Origin: Bog-375 sp049587755
GTDB lineage: Bacteria; Acidobacteriota; Terriglobia; Bryobacterales; Bryobacteraceae
Reading direction: 5' to 3'
Assembly (NCBI GenBank): GCA_049587755.1
Contig: JBAVEN010000010.1
Location: 124,001-188,000, forward strand
DNA length: 64,000 bases
Shown: one piece after another, positions 40,344-49,897 of the stretch
Layout: each line of letters starts with the position of its first letter
How positions within the stretch are numbered: the stretch's first letter is position 1
Translations under genes and position numbers: made by a program
The notes under the pieces: model-generated
What the model was told of the DNA's origin: nothing
The model's database searches: none
Seen by the model: the letters and a program-made list of their open reading frames with translations, nothing else

Positions 40344-42494
40344 CTACCGCGTTCCCACCTTCGCGGTTTTGCCGAGCTTCACGGCGTTTTCCATCAGGCG
40401 CAATCCGTGGCCGGCTTCGGCGGTGAGAATGGATTCCGGATGGAACTGCACGGCTTCGATCGGCAGCTCGCGGTGCCGCACGCCCATAATCACGCCATCG
40501 GTGGATTCGGCGGTCACTTCCAGGCAGGCGGGAAATGTTTCCCGCCGCGCGAAAAGCGAATGGTAGCGTCCCACCGCAAACTCTTCCGGCATGCCTTCAA
40601 AAACGCCGATGCCGCGGTGGCGCACCGTGGAGGGTTTGCCATGCACGGGGTAATCGAGCACGCCCAACTCGCCGCCGAAGGCCTCGACAATGCCTTGCAG
40701 TCCCAGGCAAACGCCAAACACAGGCACGCCCAGCCGAACGGCGGTCTTTACCAGTTGGGGAACGCCGAAATCCGCCGGGCGCCCGGGACCGGGTGAAATC
40801 AGGATCAGGCCCGGCGCCACGCGCTCGATCAACTCGGGCGGGAAGCCGGCGCGATAGGTCACCACCTCGGCGCCGGTCTGGCGCGCATAGTTGGCCAGCG
40901 TGTGGATGAAACAATCGTCGTTATCCACCAGCAGCAGACGCACGCCGGCGCCCACCGCTTCGCGCTCCGGCGCCGCGGCTGCCGCCGGTTTCGCGCCCAA
41001 CGCGCGGAAGAAGCCGGTGGCCTTGAGGCGCGTTTCGCGCTCTTCGTTGGCCGGCACGGAATCATAGAGCAAAGTAGCTCCCGCCGGGTAGGACGCCACG
41101 CCATCTCGCAAGTAAGTGGTGCGAATCAGGATGCCGGTGTTGATGTCGCCGTTGAACGAGATCATGCCAATGGCGCCGCCGTACCAGCCGCGCGCGTCTT
41201 TTTCGAGCGATTCGATCGCCTGAGCGGCCGCTTTCTTCGGCGCGCCAATCAGCGTCACCGCCCACATGTGGCTGAGGAAAGCGTCCAGCGAATCGAAACC
41301 CTCCTTGAGGAACCCTTCCACGTGATCCACCGTGTGAAAAAGGCCGGCGTAGGATTCGATCAAGCGCCGCCCGATCACCTTGACGCTGCCCGGCTCGCAA
41401 ACGCGCGACTTGTCGTTGCGGTCCACGTCGGTGCACATGGTCAGCTCGGATTCTTCCTTGGTGGATTTCAGCAGCTCGCGGATGTTATCCGCGTCGCGCA
41501 GCGGATCACCGGTGCGCTGGGCGGTGCCGGCAATCGGGCAGGTTTCGACGCGCTGGCCTTCCACCCGCATGAACATCTCGGGCGACGCGCCCACAAGCTG
41601 CTCTTCGCCGAATTGCAGCAGGAACTGGTAGGGGCTCGGGCTGGCCCGCTGCACGCTTTCGAACAATTCGGAGGCTTTGCCGGAATAGGGAGTCGAGAAG
41701 GTCTGTCGCAGCACGACCTCGTAATAATCGCCGCGCCGCATGCCCTCGCGCACCTTCTCCACGTTGGCCATGTACTCTTCCGGCGTCTGGTCGGAAACAA
41801 TCGGACCGGGCTTGACGCGTTTCGGCGGCTTGATCCGCTCCGCGTCGCGGGCCAGCGCGGCGGTCGAAACACCGCCGCGCTGGAAATCGTAGCGGAAGCG
41901 CTCAATCTTCTCTTTCTTGCGATCCATGAACCAGATGTCGTCGCAGAGGTACAGGTGCAGGTCCTTGTGTCCGTCGCGAGGCAGCTTTTTTTCGATGGGC
42001 TCGAATTGGAATAGCAGGTCGTACCCGAAAGCCCCCAGCAGGCCGAGGCGCGAATCCTCCTCGCCGCGGAATTCTTCGATCAGCGCGCGCAAAATGGAAA
42101 ACGCGGAGGGCTGCTTGCTGCGCTCCTCCTCCGGAAACAGCGCGGGCAGCGGCTTCAAACGGCCCTCCAACGCGCCGCCGGTGGAAACGAATTCCTCCCA
42201 GTGCGGATGCGGAGCGAGGACCGGATGGAGGATCTCGAGAATCCTGCGCCCTCGCTCGTTGAGCGGCCGGAACTCCACGCAGCGGTCGTAAGAGACGATT
42301 TCGAGCGGCGGGCAGGTGGAAGCGACATCCCAACGCGAGTACCGCCCGGGATACTCGTATCCCGAGGAAAGATAGATCCCACGGTGCCGGTCCAGATCGC
42401 GCAGAAGGTGCTTCAGCCCTCTTTGGTAATTGCCCTGGGAGGCTGAGCGGGTGACCTCAATTCCGTGGGGAGTCGTGTAGCGGTATTCACGCAT
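40344..42494 (-). CDS. trpE: anthranilate synthase, fused TrpE-TrpG
   Basis: The 716-residue chain fuses TrpE (about 1-510; GQRVETCPIAGTAQR-type motif, ELTMCTDVDRNDKSRVCEPG, AFLSHMWAVTLIGAPKK) to the glutamine amidotransferase TrpG (about 515-716; LILISPGPGRPADFGVPQ, catalytic Cys596 in VFGVCLGLQGIV, and AVQFHPESI). This single-chain form occurs in rhizobia and others; it turns chorismate plus glutamine into anthranilate for tryptophan synthesis. It is the last gene of a minus-strand group. No trp leader is evident. Confidence 0.95.
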   Translation of the reverse strand: MREYRYTTPHGIEVTRSASQGNYQRGLKHLLRDLDRHRGIYLSSGYEYPGRYSRWDVASTCPPLEIVSYDRCVEFRPLNERGRRILEILHPVLAPHPHWEEFVSTGGALEGRLKPLPALFPEEERSKQPSAFSILRALIEEFRGEEDSRLGLLGAFGYDLLFQFEPIEKKLPRDGHKDLHLYLCDDIWFMDRKKEKIERFRYDFQRGGVSTAALARDAERIKPPKRVKPGPIVSDQTPEEYMANVEKVREGMRRGDYYEVVLRQTFSTPYSGKASELFESVQRASPSPYQFLLQFGEEQLVGASPEMFMRVEGQRVETCPIAGTAQRTGDPLRDADNIRELLKSTKEESELTMCTDVDRNDKSRVCEPGSVKVIGRRLIESYAGLFHTVDHVEGFLKEGFDSLDAFLSHMWAVTLIGAPKKAAAQAIESLEKDARGWYGGAIGMISFNGDINTGILIRTTYLRDGVASYPAGATLLYDSVPANEERETRLKATGFFRALGAKPAAAAAPEREAVGAGVRLLLVDNDDCFIHTLANYARQTGAEVVTYRAGFPPELIERVAPGLILISPGPGRPADFGVPQLVKTAVRLGVPVFGVCLGLQGIVEAFGGELGVLDYPVHGKPSTVRHRGIGVFEGMPEEFAVGRYHSLFARRETFPACLEVTAESTDGVIMGVRHRELPIEAVQFHPESILTAEAGHGLRLMENAVKLGKTAKVGTR

Positions 42495-42512
42495 GGTTCA
42501 CTCCCTGGAAAG

Positions 42513-43175
42513 TTATTTCTCAGGATAGCAGACCAACGCGCGGAAGCGCTCCAGAATGTCCGCGGTCGGCGCGCTCTTCAGATCGTGGCCGGCAGCTTCG
42601 ACAGCGAACAGATCCGTATGCGCGGGAATAGCCGTTATCGCCGCGCGCAGTTCTTCGACCGTGGCGAACGGATCGGCGGTGCCATGGACGAAAAGCGCGG
42701 GCGAGCGCAGGTCGGAGAAAAAGCCGGTGCGCATCTGTTCGGGCTTGCGCGGTGGATGCAAGGGATAGGAGAGCAGCAGCAGGGCAGGGGCGAGTCCGGC
42801 ATGTACGCCATGCTCCGCGGCGGCCATCGCCGTCTGCCGGCCGCCGTAGGAATGACCGCCGGCGAAAACGCGTCCTGGCGTCAACTTCCGCAGCGCATCC
42901 ACCGCGCGCACAATACCCGCCCGGTCCTGTGGCGCCATGGCAGGAAACGGCGGTCCCTTGGGACGCGCAATGCGAAACGGCAAATCGTAACGCAGCACCA
43001 CATACCCGGCTTGGGCCAGCGCCGTGGCCATTTGCACCAGCAGTGGCGCGTTGGCGTTCGATCCCGCGCCATGGGTCAGCGCGAACGCATCGCCATTCGG
43101 AGAGGCCGGCCGGTACAGCACGCCGCGAACGCCCGCGGCTTCGAACGCTTCGAGTGTCACTGGGGCTTCGGACAT
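42513..43175 (-). CDS. alpha/beta hydrolase (small KAT-like)
   Basis: I start at 43175 (MSEAPVTLEAF). The 220-residue product has DAFALTHGAGSNANAPLLVQ (oxyanion side), VLRYDLPFRIARPKGPP, the nucleophile elbow GHSYGG in VFAGGHSYGGRQTAMAA, the acid in LFVHGTADPFATVEEL, and the His in AAGHDLKS. It fits the compact hydrolases annotated as alpha/beta family or KAT-like. Substrate unknown. It lies 18 bases before trpE(G). Confidence 0.85.
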   Translation of the reverse strand: MSEAPVTLEAFEAAGVRGVLYRPASPNGDAFALTHGAGSNANAPLLVQMATALAQAGYVVLRYDLPFRIARPKGPPFPAMAPQDRAGIVRAVDALRKLTPGRVFAGGHSYGGRQTAMAAAEHGVHAGLAPALLLLSYPLHPPRKPEQMRTGFFSDLRSPALFVHGTADPFATVEELRAAITAIPAHTDLFAVEAAGHDLKSAPTADILERFRALVCYPEK

Positions 43176-43205
43176 GGCGCGGCGGGCCGGCCGGTGCGCC
43201 ACCAG

Positions 43206-43448
43206 TTACTCCTTCTTTTTCAGTTCGTGGTCGTGCTCCTGGATGAACTGGCGAATCTGGTCGGTCATTCCGAGCAGTTTTTCCCACTGCTCACGGTAAA
43301 GCGTCACCGGGAACCGGCCGAGCCCGTATACCGACAGGCCGCCCTTTTCGCTCACCCGCAACGACATCTGTCCGCGCGGCCGCTTCAGCGCTTCATTTTC
43401 GGCGCGCAGCCGCTCGATTTCCGCTTGCAATGCTTTTTCATTTGCCAT
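43206..43448 (-). CDS. small conserved coiled-coil protein
   Basis: The ATG at 43448 gives an 80-residue protein: a short coiled coil (KALQAEIERLRAENEALK), then MSLRVSEKGGLSVYGLGRFP, VTLYREQWEKLLGMTDQIRQ and FIQEHDHELKKKE. The SVYGLGRFPVTLY segment is one I associate with small conserved hypothetical proteins in several phyla. No function is known. Confidence 0.7.
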   Translation of the reverse strand: MANEKALQAEIERLRAENEALKRPRGQMSLRVSEKGGLSVYGLGRFPVTLYREQWEKLLGMTDQIRQFIQEHDHELKKKE

Positions 43449-43513
43449 GGCAAATCCAGATTCCAGTGATACCACAACCACGGGCGCGCGGCGGCGAGCG
43501 TGCGTGCGTTGCC

Positions 43514-43789
43514 TCAAGGTATCGCGATTGCCACGCGCCGAACGTCCGTCCCCAGGATCGTCACACCGGGTGCCGACCACTTTTCCGCCGGCGGCGTTGC
43601 CCCGAGAGCTTGCTTCTCCGTCTCGAACAGGAGAAGGCCGAAGCCCTGGCGGTCAACCGGATCCACCCAGTATCCGGCGATGAACCCCGGTGCGGCCTGC
43701 AATCTTGGCAAGATCTCGCCAGTGAACGCAGCGGCGGCTGCGGGTGCCAGCGCTGGATCAATCGTCAGATGCATGAGTGCTGCGTACAT
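43514..43789 (-). CDS. antibiotic biosynthesis monooxygenase-like small protein
   Basis: The 91-residue product has an ABM/dimeric alpha-beta barrel look: YAALMHLTIDPALAPAAAAA, FTGEILPRLQAAPGFIAGYW, DRQGFGLLLFETEKQALGA. Such proteins are small ferredoxin-fold dimers that oxidise or shield aromatic compounds. The catalytic residues cannot be confirmed. It lies in the group of minus-strand genes between the CorC-like gene and the coiled-coil gene. Confidence 0.65.
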   Translation of the reverse strand: MYAALMHLTIDPALAPAAAAAFTGEILPRLQAAPGFIAGYWVDPVDRQGFGLLLFETEKQALGATPPAEKWSAPGVTILGTDVRRVAIAIP

Positions 43790-43831
43790 AGGTGCTCTCC
43801 TATTTCGTGTCCTGTAATTCGTCGATCTTCC

Positions 43832-45202
43832 CTATCCACCCGCGTTGTTTGCGTTATGCGGCGTAAGCAATCCCGTTTCCCCCAGCTTCTCCATCCGCAC
43901 GCGGGCGATGCGGTTGCGGTCCATCTCGAGCACCGTGTAGCGGCGGCCTCCATACTCCACTGTGTCGCCGGCGCGCGGGATGGCGCCCAGGCGAAAGAGC
44001 AGGAAGCCGGCCAGCGTCTCGAAACCGGCATCGGCCGGAAGCACGATGCCGAACTCGGTTTCCAGATCGCGAATGCGCGTGGCGCCGTCCAGTTCGGTCT
44101 CATCGGCATCCACATCGGGGCGCGCGTCCTTGTCGTCGTGCTCATCCTCGATGCGCCCCACCACGTGCTCCAGCACATCCTCCACGGTCAGCATCCCCAC
44201 AATGGTGCCGAATTCATCCACCACCATGGCAATGTGGGATTGGCCGGCGCGGAACTCCTCCAGCAGTTGCGAGAGCGGCTTGGTTTCCGGCACCACCAGG
44301 TGCGGCCGCAGCAGGCGGCCGATGCGAAAACTGCGGCTGGCCTGGCCGGACCGGATGACGCGTCGCCGCTCTTCCCAAACCGGCAGCAGGTCCTTGTAAT
44401 GCAGAATGCCGACGATCTTTTCGGGCGAGCCCCGGTAAACCGGCAGTCGCGAATGCTTGGTCGAAATCATGGTGCGCAGCACGTCATCCAGACCGGCGCC
44501 GGCCTCCACCGAAACCATGTCGTTGCGCGGCACCATGACCTCGCGAGCCACCACGTAATCCAGGTCGAGCACGCGGTGGATCATATCCTCCTGCGCTTCC
44601 GGGAGGTAACCCAGGCCGCGGCTCGAACTGACAATCAGCTTCAGCTCTTCAGCCGAATGGCCTCCGCCGTGCGCGGCGTTTTTCAATTTCAGCGCGCGGG
44701 TGATGACGCCGGCGGAGCGCTCCACCACCACCACGAACGGCAGCGACAGGCGGTAAAAAACCAGCAGCGCCGGCGCCACGATCGCGGCCAACCGGTCGGC
44801 CTGCGCGATGGACAGGTTTTTGGGAACCACTTCGCCCAGCACCACGTGCAGGTACGAGATCACCAGGAAGGCAGCCACCAGGCAGCCGCCGTGCAGAATG
44901 TCGGCCTCGAGCGGAGTCGTCCGCGGATGCAGCCACGAAATTAGCATCTGGTATAGGGTGTTCTCGCCGGCCCAGCCCAGCCCGAGGCTGGCCAGCGTGA
45001 CGCCCACTTGCGTCACCGAGAGCAGCCGCCCCGGATTCGAAAGCAGGTTGAGGGCCGCCTGCGCGCCGGCAGCGCCATTCTCCGCCATCTCCCGCAGGCG
45101 CGAATGCCGCACCGAAAGCAGCGCCACCTCGGAGCCGGCGAAGAAGCCGTTCACCGCGATCAACAGCGCGACCAGAACGAGTCGGGATGGAAAGTAGGAC
45201 AC
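43832..45202 (-). CDS. CNNM/CorC-type hemolysin family transporter
   Basis: I use GTG at 45202 (VSYFPSRLVLVALLIAVNG) because residues encoded upstream are non-homologous; 456 residues. The CNNM domain has membrane helices with NGFFAGSEVALLSVRHSRLR and LHVVLGEVVPKNLSIAQADR; two CBS domains follow (VAREVMVPRNDMVSVEAGAG, MVVDEFGTIVGMLTVEDVLE); the end is a CorC_HlyC domain (IRDLETEFGIVLPADAGFET). The family exports Mg2+ or related divalent ions. It is divergent from the penicillin acylase gene. Confidence 0.9.
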   Translation of the reverse strand: MSYFPSRLVLVALLIAVNGFFAGSEVALLSVRHSRLREMAENGAAGAQAALNLLSNPGRLLSVTQVGVTLASLGLGWAGENTLYQMLISWLHPRTTPLEADILHGGCLVAAFLVISYLHVVLGEVVPKNLSIAQADRLAAIVAPALLVFYRLSLPFVVVVERSAGVITRALKLKNAAHGGGHSAEELKLIVSSSRGLGYLPEAQEDMIHRVLDLDYVVAREVMVPRNDMVSVEAGAGLDDVLRTMISTKHSRLPVYRGSPEKIVGILHYKDLLPVWEERRRVIRSGQASRSFRIGRLLRPHLVVPETKPLSQLLEEFRAGQSHIAMVVDEFGTIVGMLTVEDVLEHVVGRIEDEHDDKDARPDVDADETELDGATRIRDLETEFGIVLPADAGFETLAGFLLFRLGAIPRAGDTVEYGGRRYTVLEMDRNRIARVRMEKLGETGLLTPHNANNAGG

Positions 45203-45296
45203 GGTACGCCGATGACATTTTAGCCGACATTTCCAGCCAAAAGTTCGCGTCCGCACCGTTATCATGAGAGTTGGTCCGAACGGGAGTGAGGCCCGC

Positions 45297-47525
45297 ATGT
45301 CGCATTCCGCATTGGCGCGAGTCGTGAAGGCGATCAATTTCGCGATCGCCGGAGCCCTGGTGGCGGCCCTGGCGGTGGTGTATTGGTTCGCCTGGCGGCC
45401 GCTGCCGCAGCGTTCCGGGTCGATTGAAGCCCGAGTGGCGGCGCCGGTCGTGGTCCGATTCGACGCGCACGGCGTGCCGCACCTCGAGGCATCCAGCCTG
45501 GAGGACGCCCTGTTCGTCCAAGGCTACGTGACCGCGCAGGACCGGCTGTGGCAGATGGACGCGCTCCGCCGCCTGGCCGCGGGCGATCTCTCGGAGGTAA
45601 TCGGCACGGCCACCCTCGAGTCGGACCGCGAATCCCGCCGCCTGCAGATGCGCCGCATCGCCGAGCGCGCCTATGTCGATCTGCCGGCGCCGGATCGCGC
45701 CGCGATGGCGGCATATGCCCGCGGCGTGAACGCGTTCGTCAACAGCCACCTGGATAACCTGCCGCTCGAATTCCGTTTGCTCGGCTACCAGCCGCGGCCT
45801 TGGAGCGTGGTGGATTCGTTGCTGATCGGCCTGCAAATGGTTCGCACTCTCAGCAGTTCGTGGAAGGAAGATTTGCGAAAGGGCGATCTGCTGGCTCACG
45901 GCGACGCGCACAAAATCGGTTTTCTGTTTCCGACGCGCGGCAGCGGGGAACCGCCGCCGGGTTCCAATGCCTGGGCTGTCTCGGGCGCCCACACGGCTTC
46001 CGGCAAGCCGCTGCTCGCCAACGATATGCACCTGGAGTACGGGCTGCCCGGCATTTGGTACATGACGCACTTGAAGGCGCCCGGCATCGATGTCTCCGGC
46101 GTGGCGCTGCCAGGGACTCCGGGAATTATCGTCGGACACAACCGGCGCATCGCCTGGGGCATCACCAATCTCGAATTCGACGCGCAGGATTTCTACATCG
46201 AGAAGCTCGACCCGCGCACCGGCCGCTATCTCTACCGCGGGCAGATGGAGCAGGCGCGGCTCGAGCGCGAAATCATCCGCGTGAGAAACCGGCCAACCGA
46301 GGAGATGCCGGTTTGGGTAACGCGCCACGGGCCGCTGTTTGTCAGCGAAAACGGCGCGCAGATGGCGCTGCGGTGGGTCGCCGCCGAGGCTGGCTTCTTC
46401 CAATATCCGTTCCTCGATATCGACCGCGCGCAAACCTGGGCGGAGTTCAGGGCGGCCCTGGGGCGCCTCGAGGGGCCGGCTTCCAACTTCGTTTACGCCG
46501 ATACCAGCGGCAACATCGGCTACCAGGTGGCCGGCAAACTGCCGGTACGCCGCGGCTATTCGGGCGACGTGCCGGTGGACGGATCGTCCGGCAATTACGA
46601 ATGGGACGGTTTCATTCCGTTCGACGAGCTGCCCACCGCCTTCAACCCGCCCGGCGGCATCATCGCCACTTCCAATCAGGACCCGTTTCCCGCCGGCTAC
46701 ATATACAACATCGACGGCGCCTTCGCGCCGCCGTACCGCTCCGCCCAGGTGCGGGCGCGCCTTCAGGCCCACCGCGGCTGGCGGGCCGAAGACATGCTCG
46801 GCGTGCAATGCGACGTGTATTCGGGGTTCGGCAAGTTTCTGGCCGGGCAACTGGTGGCCGCTTACGACAACCGCCATACCCGCGTCACCAACCTTGAGGA
46901 TGTCATCGCCATGCTGCGCGCCTGGAACGGGCAGATGGATATTCAAGAGGGCGCGCCGTTCGTAGTCGACCTGGCGTTCGCGCACGTGCGCACGGCGTTG
47001 ATGGAAAACGCCGCCCCCGGCGCTGCGGCCGAGTACAACTTCCCGATGAGCTCCGCCGTGACCGAGCAACTGCTGCGCGAACGTCCGCCCGGCTGGTTCG
47101 ACGATTACGATGAGATGCTGCTGACCGCGCTGGTGGACGCGGTTGAAGAGGGCGAGCGCATCGAAGGGCGCGACCACCGCCGCTGGCAGTACGGCGCCTA
47201 TTCGAAGATGCTGATCGTCAATCCCATCATCCACCGGCTCCCCTGGATCGGCAAATACTTCGACATTGGACCCGTGCCCATGAGCGGTTCGCGGGTCACC
47301 GTGAAACAGTTCACCGCCCGCCTGGCGCCCTCCATGCGGATGGATGCGGACCTGGCGGATTGGGACCGCTCGCTGCTCAACGTGATCATCGGCCAATCCG
47401 GCCAGGTGTTGTCGAGCCATTACCGCGACCAGTGGGACGACTACTACGCCGGCCGCGGCATCCCCATGCAGTTCGGCAGAATCGACGCAGCCAGCACTCT
47501 GGAATTCCGGCCCGCGGGCCGCTGA
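45297..47525 (+). CDS. penicillin acylase family Ntn-hydrolase
   Basis: The ATG at 45297 has GGGAGTGAG upstream. The 742-residue precursor has a membrane/signal helix (about 12-30), an alpha-chain region (RFDAHGVPHLEASSLEDALF, VQGYVTAQDRLWQMDALRRL), and the N-terminal nucleophile Ser223 in GSNAWAVSGAHTASGKPLLA, where self-cleavage would free the beta chain. LEYGLPGIWYMTHLKAPG follows. Such enzymes hydrolyse amides, including acyl-homoserine lactones; the substrate is not predictable. The Gly-Ser-Asn nucleophile environment is intact. Confidence 0.9.
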   Translation: MSHSALARVVKAINFAIAGALVAALAVVYWFAWRPLPQRSGSIEARVAAPVVVRFDAHGVPHLEASSLEDALFVQGYVTAQDRLWQMDALRRLAAGDLSEVIGTATLESDRESRRLQMRRIAERAYVDLPAPDRAAMAAYARGVNAFVNSHLDNLPLEFRLLGYQPRPWSVVDSLLIGLQMVRTLSSSWKEDLRKGDLLAHGDAHKIGFLFPTRGSGEPPPGSNAWAVSGAHTASGKPLLANDMHLEYGLPGIWYMTHLKAPGIDVSGVALPGTPGIIVGHNRRIAWGITNLEFDAQDFYIEKLDPRTGRYLYRGQMEQARLEREIIRVRNRPTEEMPVWVTRHGPLFVSENGAQMALRWVAAEAGFFQYPFLDIDRAQTWAEFRAALGRLEGPASNFVYADTSGNIGYQVAGKLPVRRGYSGDVPVDGSSGNYEWDGFIPFDELPTAFNPPGGIIATSNQDPFPAGYIYNIDGAFAPPYRSAQVRARLQAHRGWRAEDMLGVQCDVYSGFGKFLAGQLVAAYDNRHTRVTNLEDVIAMLRAWNGQMDIQEGAPFVVDLAFAHVRTALMENAAPGAAAEYNFPMSSAVTEQLLRERPPGWFDDYDEMLLTALVDAVEEGERIEGRDHRRWQYGAYSKMLIVNPIIHRLPWIGKYFDIGPVPMSGSRVTVKQFTARLAPSMRMDADLADWDRSLLNVIIGQSGQVLSSHYRDQWDDYYAGRGIPMQFGRIDAASTLEFRPAGR

Positions 47526-47550
47526 AACGGGAGACCGGTCCGGACGGCGC

Positions 47551-48243
47551 TCAGACCCGCACCAGCACTTCGCGCAGCCGCTCCCGGGTGAGGAAGAACT
47601 TGACCGATTGGAACTCGGCAAACAGCTTTTCCAGACCGCGGTTGTTGAACAACTGCACGGCGCGGTGCGAGCCGCGCTGGGTCAATTGCAACGAACTCAA
47701 TTCGAGGATGCGGAAGGTGTAGCAGGGAACGGTTTCGAGCTTGTCGTCGGACTCGAAGAATGCCAGCATCTGGCTCTGGTGCCGCGCGATCTTGTGCACC
47801 CGCGATACCACCGCTTCGAGCAAGGCGGGCGCCAGATACTCGAGCGAATCCCACAGCAGGACGCCGTCGAAATGATCCTCCGGATAGTCCAGCGCCTGCC
47901 GCAGAAAAAAATCGATGCGGCCGGGATTGGAATGATCGACCGTGTCTTCCACGCCGAACGTGTCGTACAGAATCTGCAGGAAATCTTCGGAGTAGAGGCG
48001 GTGCCCCAGGCTGGTGATGAAGTTTACGTTCTCTTGCGAGGCGCCGCCTAAATCGAGAATGGTGAGACCGGACTGCCCCCGGATGTCCAGGAAGAACTCC
48101 TCCAGCGCGCGGCTGCGCCGCGTGGTAACCACCTCGGGGCCCTTGGAGCCCCCCAGGCGCAAGCGGCCCGGGGGTGAGCCGCCTGGCGTGGAGTTTCGCC
48201 CCTGGCCACGCAAAAGGTTCTTGAGTGGTCCTGGGAGCGGCAT
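47551..48243 (-). CDS. SAM-dependent methyltransferase-like protein
   Basis: The 230-residue product has a Rossmann-type methyltransferase core: GLTILDLGGASQENVNFITS (motif I), LGHRLYSEDFLQILYDTFG, and DYPEDHFDGVLLWDSLEYLA followed by LLEAVVSRVHKIARHQSQML (post II region). The late part is beta-rich. The first 40 residues are low in conservation. Substrate unknown. It lies 16 bases after the bactofilin gene. Confidence 0.7.
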   Translation of the reverse strand: MPLPGPLKNLLRGQGRNSTPGGSPPGRLRLGGSKGPEVVTTRRSRALEEFFLDIRGQSGLTILDLGGASQENVNFITSLGHRLYSEDFLQILYDTFGVEDTVDHSNPGRIDFFLRQALDYPEDHFDGVLLWDSLEYLAPALLEAVVSRVHKIARHQSQMLAFFESDDKLETVPCYTFRILELSSLQLTQRGSHRAVQLFNNRGLEKLFAEFQSVKFFLTRERLREVLVRV

Positions 48244-48259
48244 TGGTTACGTGGTTGCC

Positions 48260-48838
48260 TCAGCGTTTCACTTCGGCGGCGACAGCAGCCGGCGCCGAAG
48301 GAGCGGCTGCCGGTGCGGCCGGTTGCGGCTTGGCGGCGGCACGGGCAGGTTCCGGCTTGATGATATCGATGCTGCCCTTGAAGTACGCGCCATCCTCGAT
48401 GACGATGCGCGCCGTGCGGATGTCGCCCACCAGGCGCGCGTCCTTGCGGATCTCGATCTTATCCGCGCCTTCCACATTGCCCTGAATGGTGCCCAACGCA
48501 ATCACTTCACGCGCCTTGATACCGGCATGGATGTTGCCATTGGGACCGACGGTGAGCTTGTGCTCCAACAACTCGACGGTGCCCTCCAAGTCTCCATCGA
48601 CATACAGATCTTCCTTGCTGAAGATCTGGCCGACGATCTTGACAGCTTTCCCGATGCTGGCCATGCCACTGCGGGCGTCCGCATCGAATCTTGCGCTAGG
48701 CGTGCTGGACACTGGTGCTGCCTCCTTCTTCGATTCTGAATAATTGGGAGCCGAGGGTGTAGCCGCCGGACCTGGCGGGTAGCTGGTTGGAGGGGCGAAC
48801 GGCCTTGGCGGTTCGTCCTCCCGACGCTTATTCCACAT
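48260..48838 (-). CDS. bactofilin
   Basis: The 192-residue product has a Pro-rich N-terminal tail (RPFAPPTSYPPGPAATP) and the bactofilin beta-helix: KIVGQIFSKEDLYVDGDLEG, TVELLEHKLTVGPNGNIHAG, IKAREVIALGTIQGNVEGAD, KIEIRKDARLVGDIRTARIV and IEDGAYFKGSIDI, then an Ala/Pro-rich C-tail. Bactofilins polymerise without nucleotide and place cell-wall or surface machinery. Confidence 0.95.
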   Translation of the reverse strand: MWNKRREDEPPRPFAPPTSYPPGPAATPSAPNYSESKKEAAPVSSTPSARFDADARSGMASIGKAVKIVGQIFSKEDLYVDGDLEGTVELLEHKLTVGPNGNIHAGIKAREVIALGTIQGNVEGADKIEIRKDARLVGDIRTARIVIEDGAYFKGSIDIIKPEPARAAAKPQPAAPAAAPSAPAAVAAEVKR

Positions 48839-49060
48839 AAGGGCGCCCTCCTGAGATTGAGATGATTTCGTACATTATGCTGCCTCTCCAGTCTAACAAG
48901 GGTCAACCGAAAAAGGGCAAGCGAAGTTTGCCAGCCGGGAAGGCCCGTATTTTCATAGGCCCGGGACGTCCTGGGCGGTTTCGAGGCAACGGCCCGCACA
49001 GGCTGCGGGAATTCACCCAGGGGCGGACGCGCGGGCGGGTTAAACTGGACAGGCGGACCC

Positions 49061-49897
49061 ATGAACGTGGCAGCCTTCACCGCCGTGGTATTTGCCGCCT
49101 CCGCGCTGGCGGGCTTTCTCGGCGCGCTCACCGGCTTAGGAGGCGGCGTGGTGGTGACGCCGGTGCTCACCATTCTACTGGGCGTCGATCTCCATTACGC
49201 CATGGGTGCCTCGCTGGTGTCGGTCATCGCCACCTCTTCGGGCGCGGCGGCGGCTTACGTGAAGGAAGGCTTCTCCAACATCCGCGTGGGCATGTTTCTG
49301 GAAATCGCCACCACAATCGGAGCAGTGGCTGGGGCTCACCTTACAGCAGTGATCCCGACTTCGGCGCTGGCTGTGGTGTTCGGCGCGGTGCTCCTGTACT
49401 CGGCGTGGCACTCGATTCACGGCGTGACCCACGGCGACGGGCGCACTCACGACCCTCTGGCGCAGCGTCTCAAGCTGAACGGCAGCTACCCCGGCATCGA
49501 CGGGGTAGTTCGCTACCAGGTAAGCCGCGTCAAGGCCGGTTTCGGCTTGATGTTCAGCGCCGGCCTGTTGTCCGGCCTGCTGGGCATCGGGTCGGGGGCG
49601 ATGAAGGTGGTGGCGATGGACCAGATCATGGGTCTCCCCTTCAAGGTTTCCACCACCACCAGCAACTTCATGATCGGCGTGACGGCCGCGGCTGGCGCGG
49701 GAGTTTATTTGAGCCGCGGCTATATCGATCCTGGCCTTGCCATGCCAGTGATGCTGGGCGTGCTGGCCGGGTCCCTGGTGGGCGCGCGCGGGCTGGCGGG
49801 AACCCGCACCCGCGCCTTGCGCCTGGTGTTTGCCGCGGTGGTGGGCGTTCTGGCACTCGAGATGCTTTATAGCGGCGCCACGGGCAGGTTCCAATGA
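49061..49897 (+). CDS. TauE/SafE family sulfite/anion exporter
   Basis: The 278-residue membrane protein has eight-helix TauE features: SALAGFLGALTGLGGGVVVT (first conserved GG-loop), HYAMGASLVSVIATSSGAAA, then GFGLMFSAGLLSGLLGIGSG (second GG-loop, internal repeat) and KVSTTTSNFMIGVTAAAGAG. The family exports sulfite or organosulfonates. It overlaps the DUF1634 gene by 4 bases. Confidence 0.95.
   Translation: MNVAAFTAVVFAASALAGFLGALTGLGGGVVVTPVLTILLGVDLHYAMGASLVSVIATSSGAAAAYVKEGFSNIRVGMFLEIATTIGAVAGAHLTAVIPTSALAVVFGAVLLYSAWHSIHGVTHGDGRTHDPLAQRLKLNGSYPGIDGVVRYQVSRVKAGFGLMFSAGLLSGLLGIGSGAMKVVAMDQIMGLPFKVSTTTSNFMIGVTAAAGAGVYLSRGYIDPGLAMPVMLGVLAGSLVGARGLAGTRTRALRLVFAAVVGVLALEMLYSGATGRFQ

Noticed and set aside
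44649..47621. A 990-codon open frame on the minus strand opposite the penicillin acylase gene
   Set aside because: Its residues show no domain and it lies exactly antisense to a well-supported enzyme. Long mirror frames are common in high-GC DNA.
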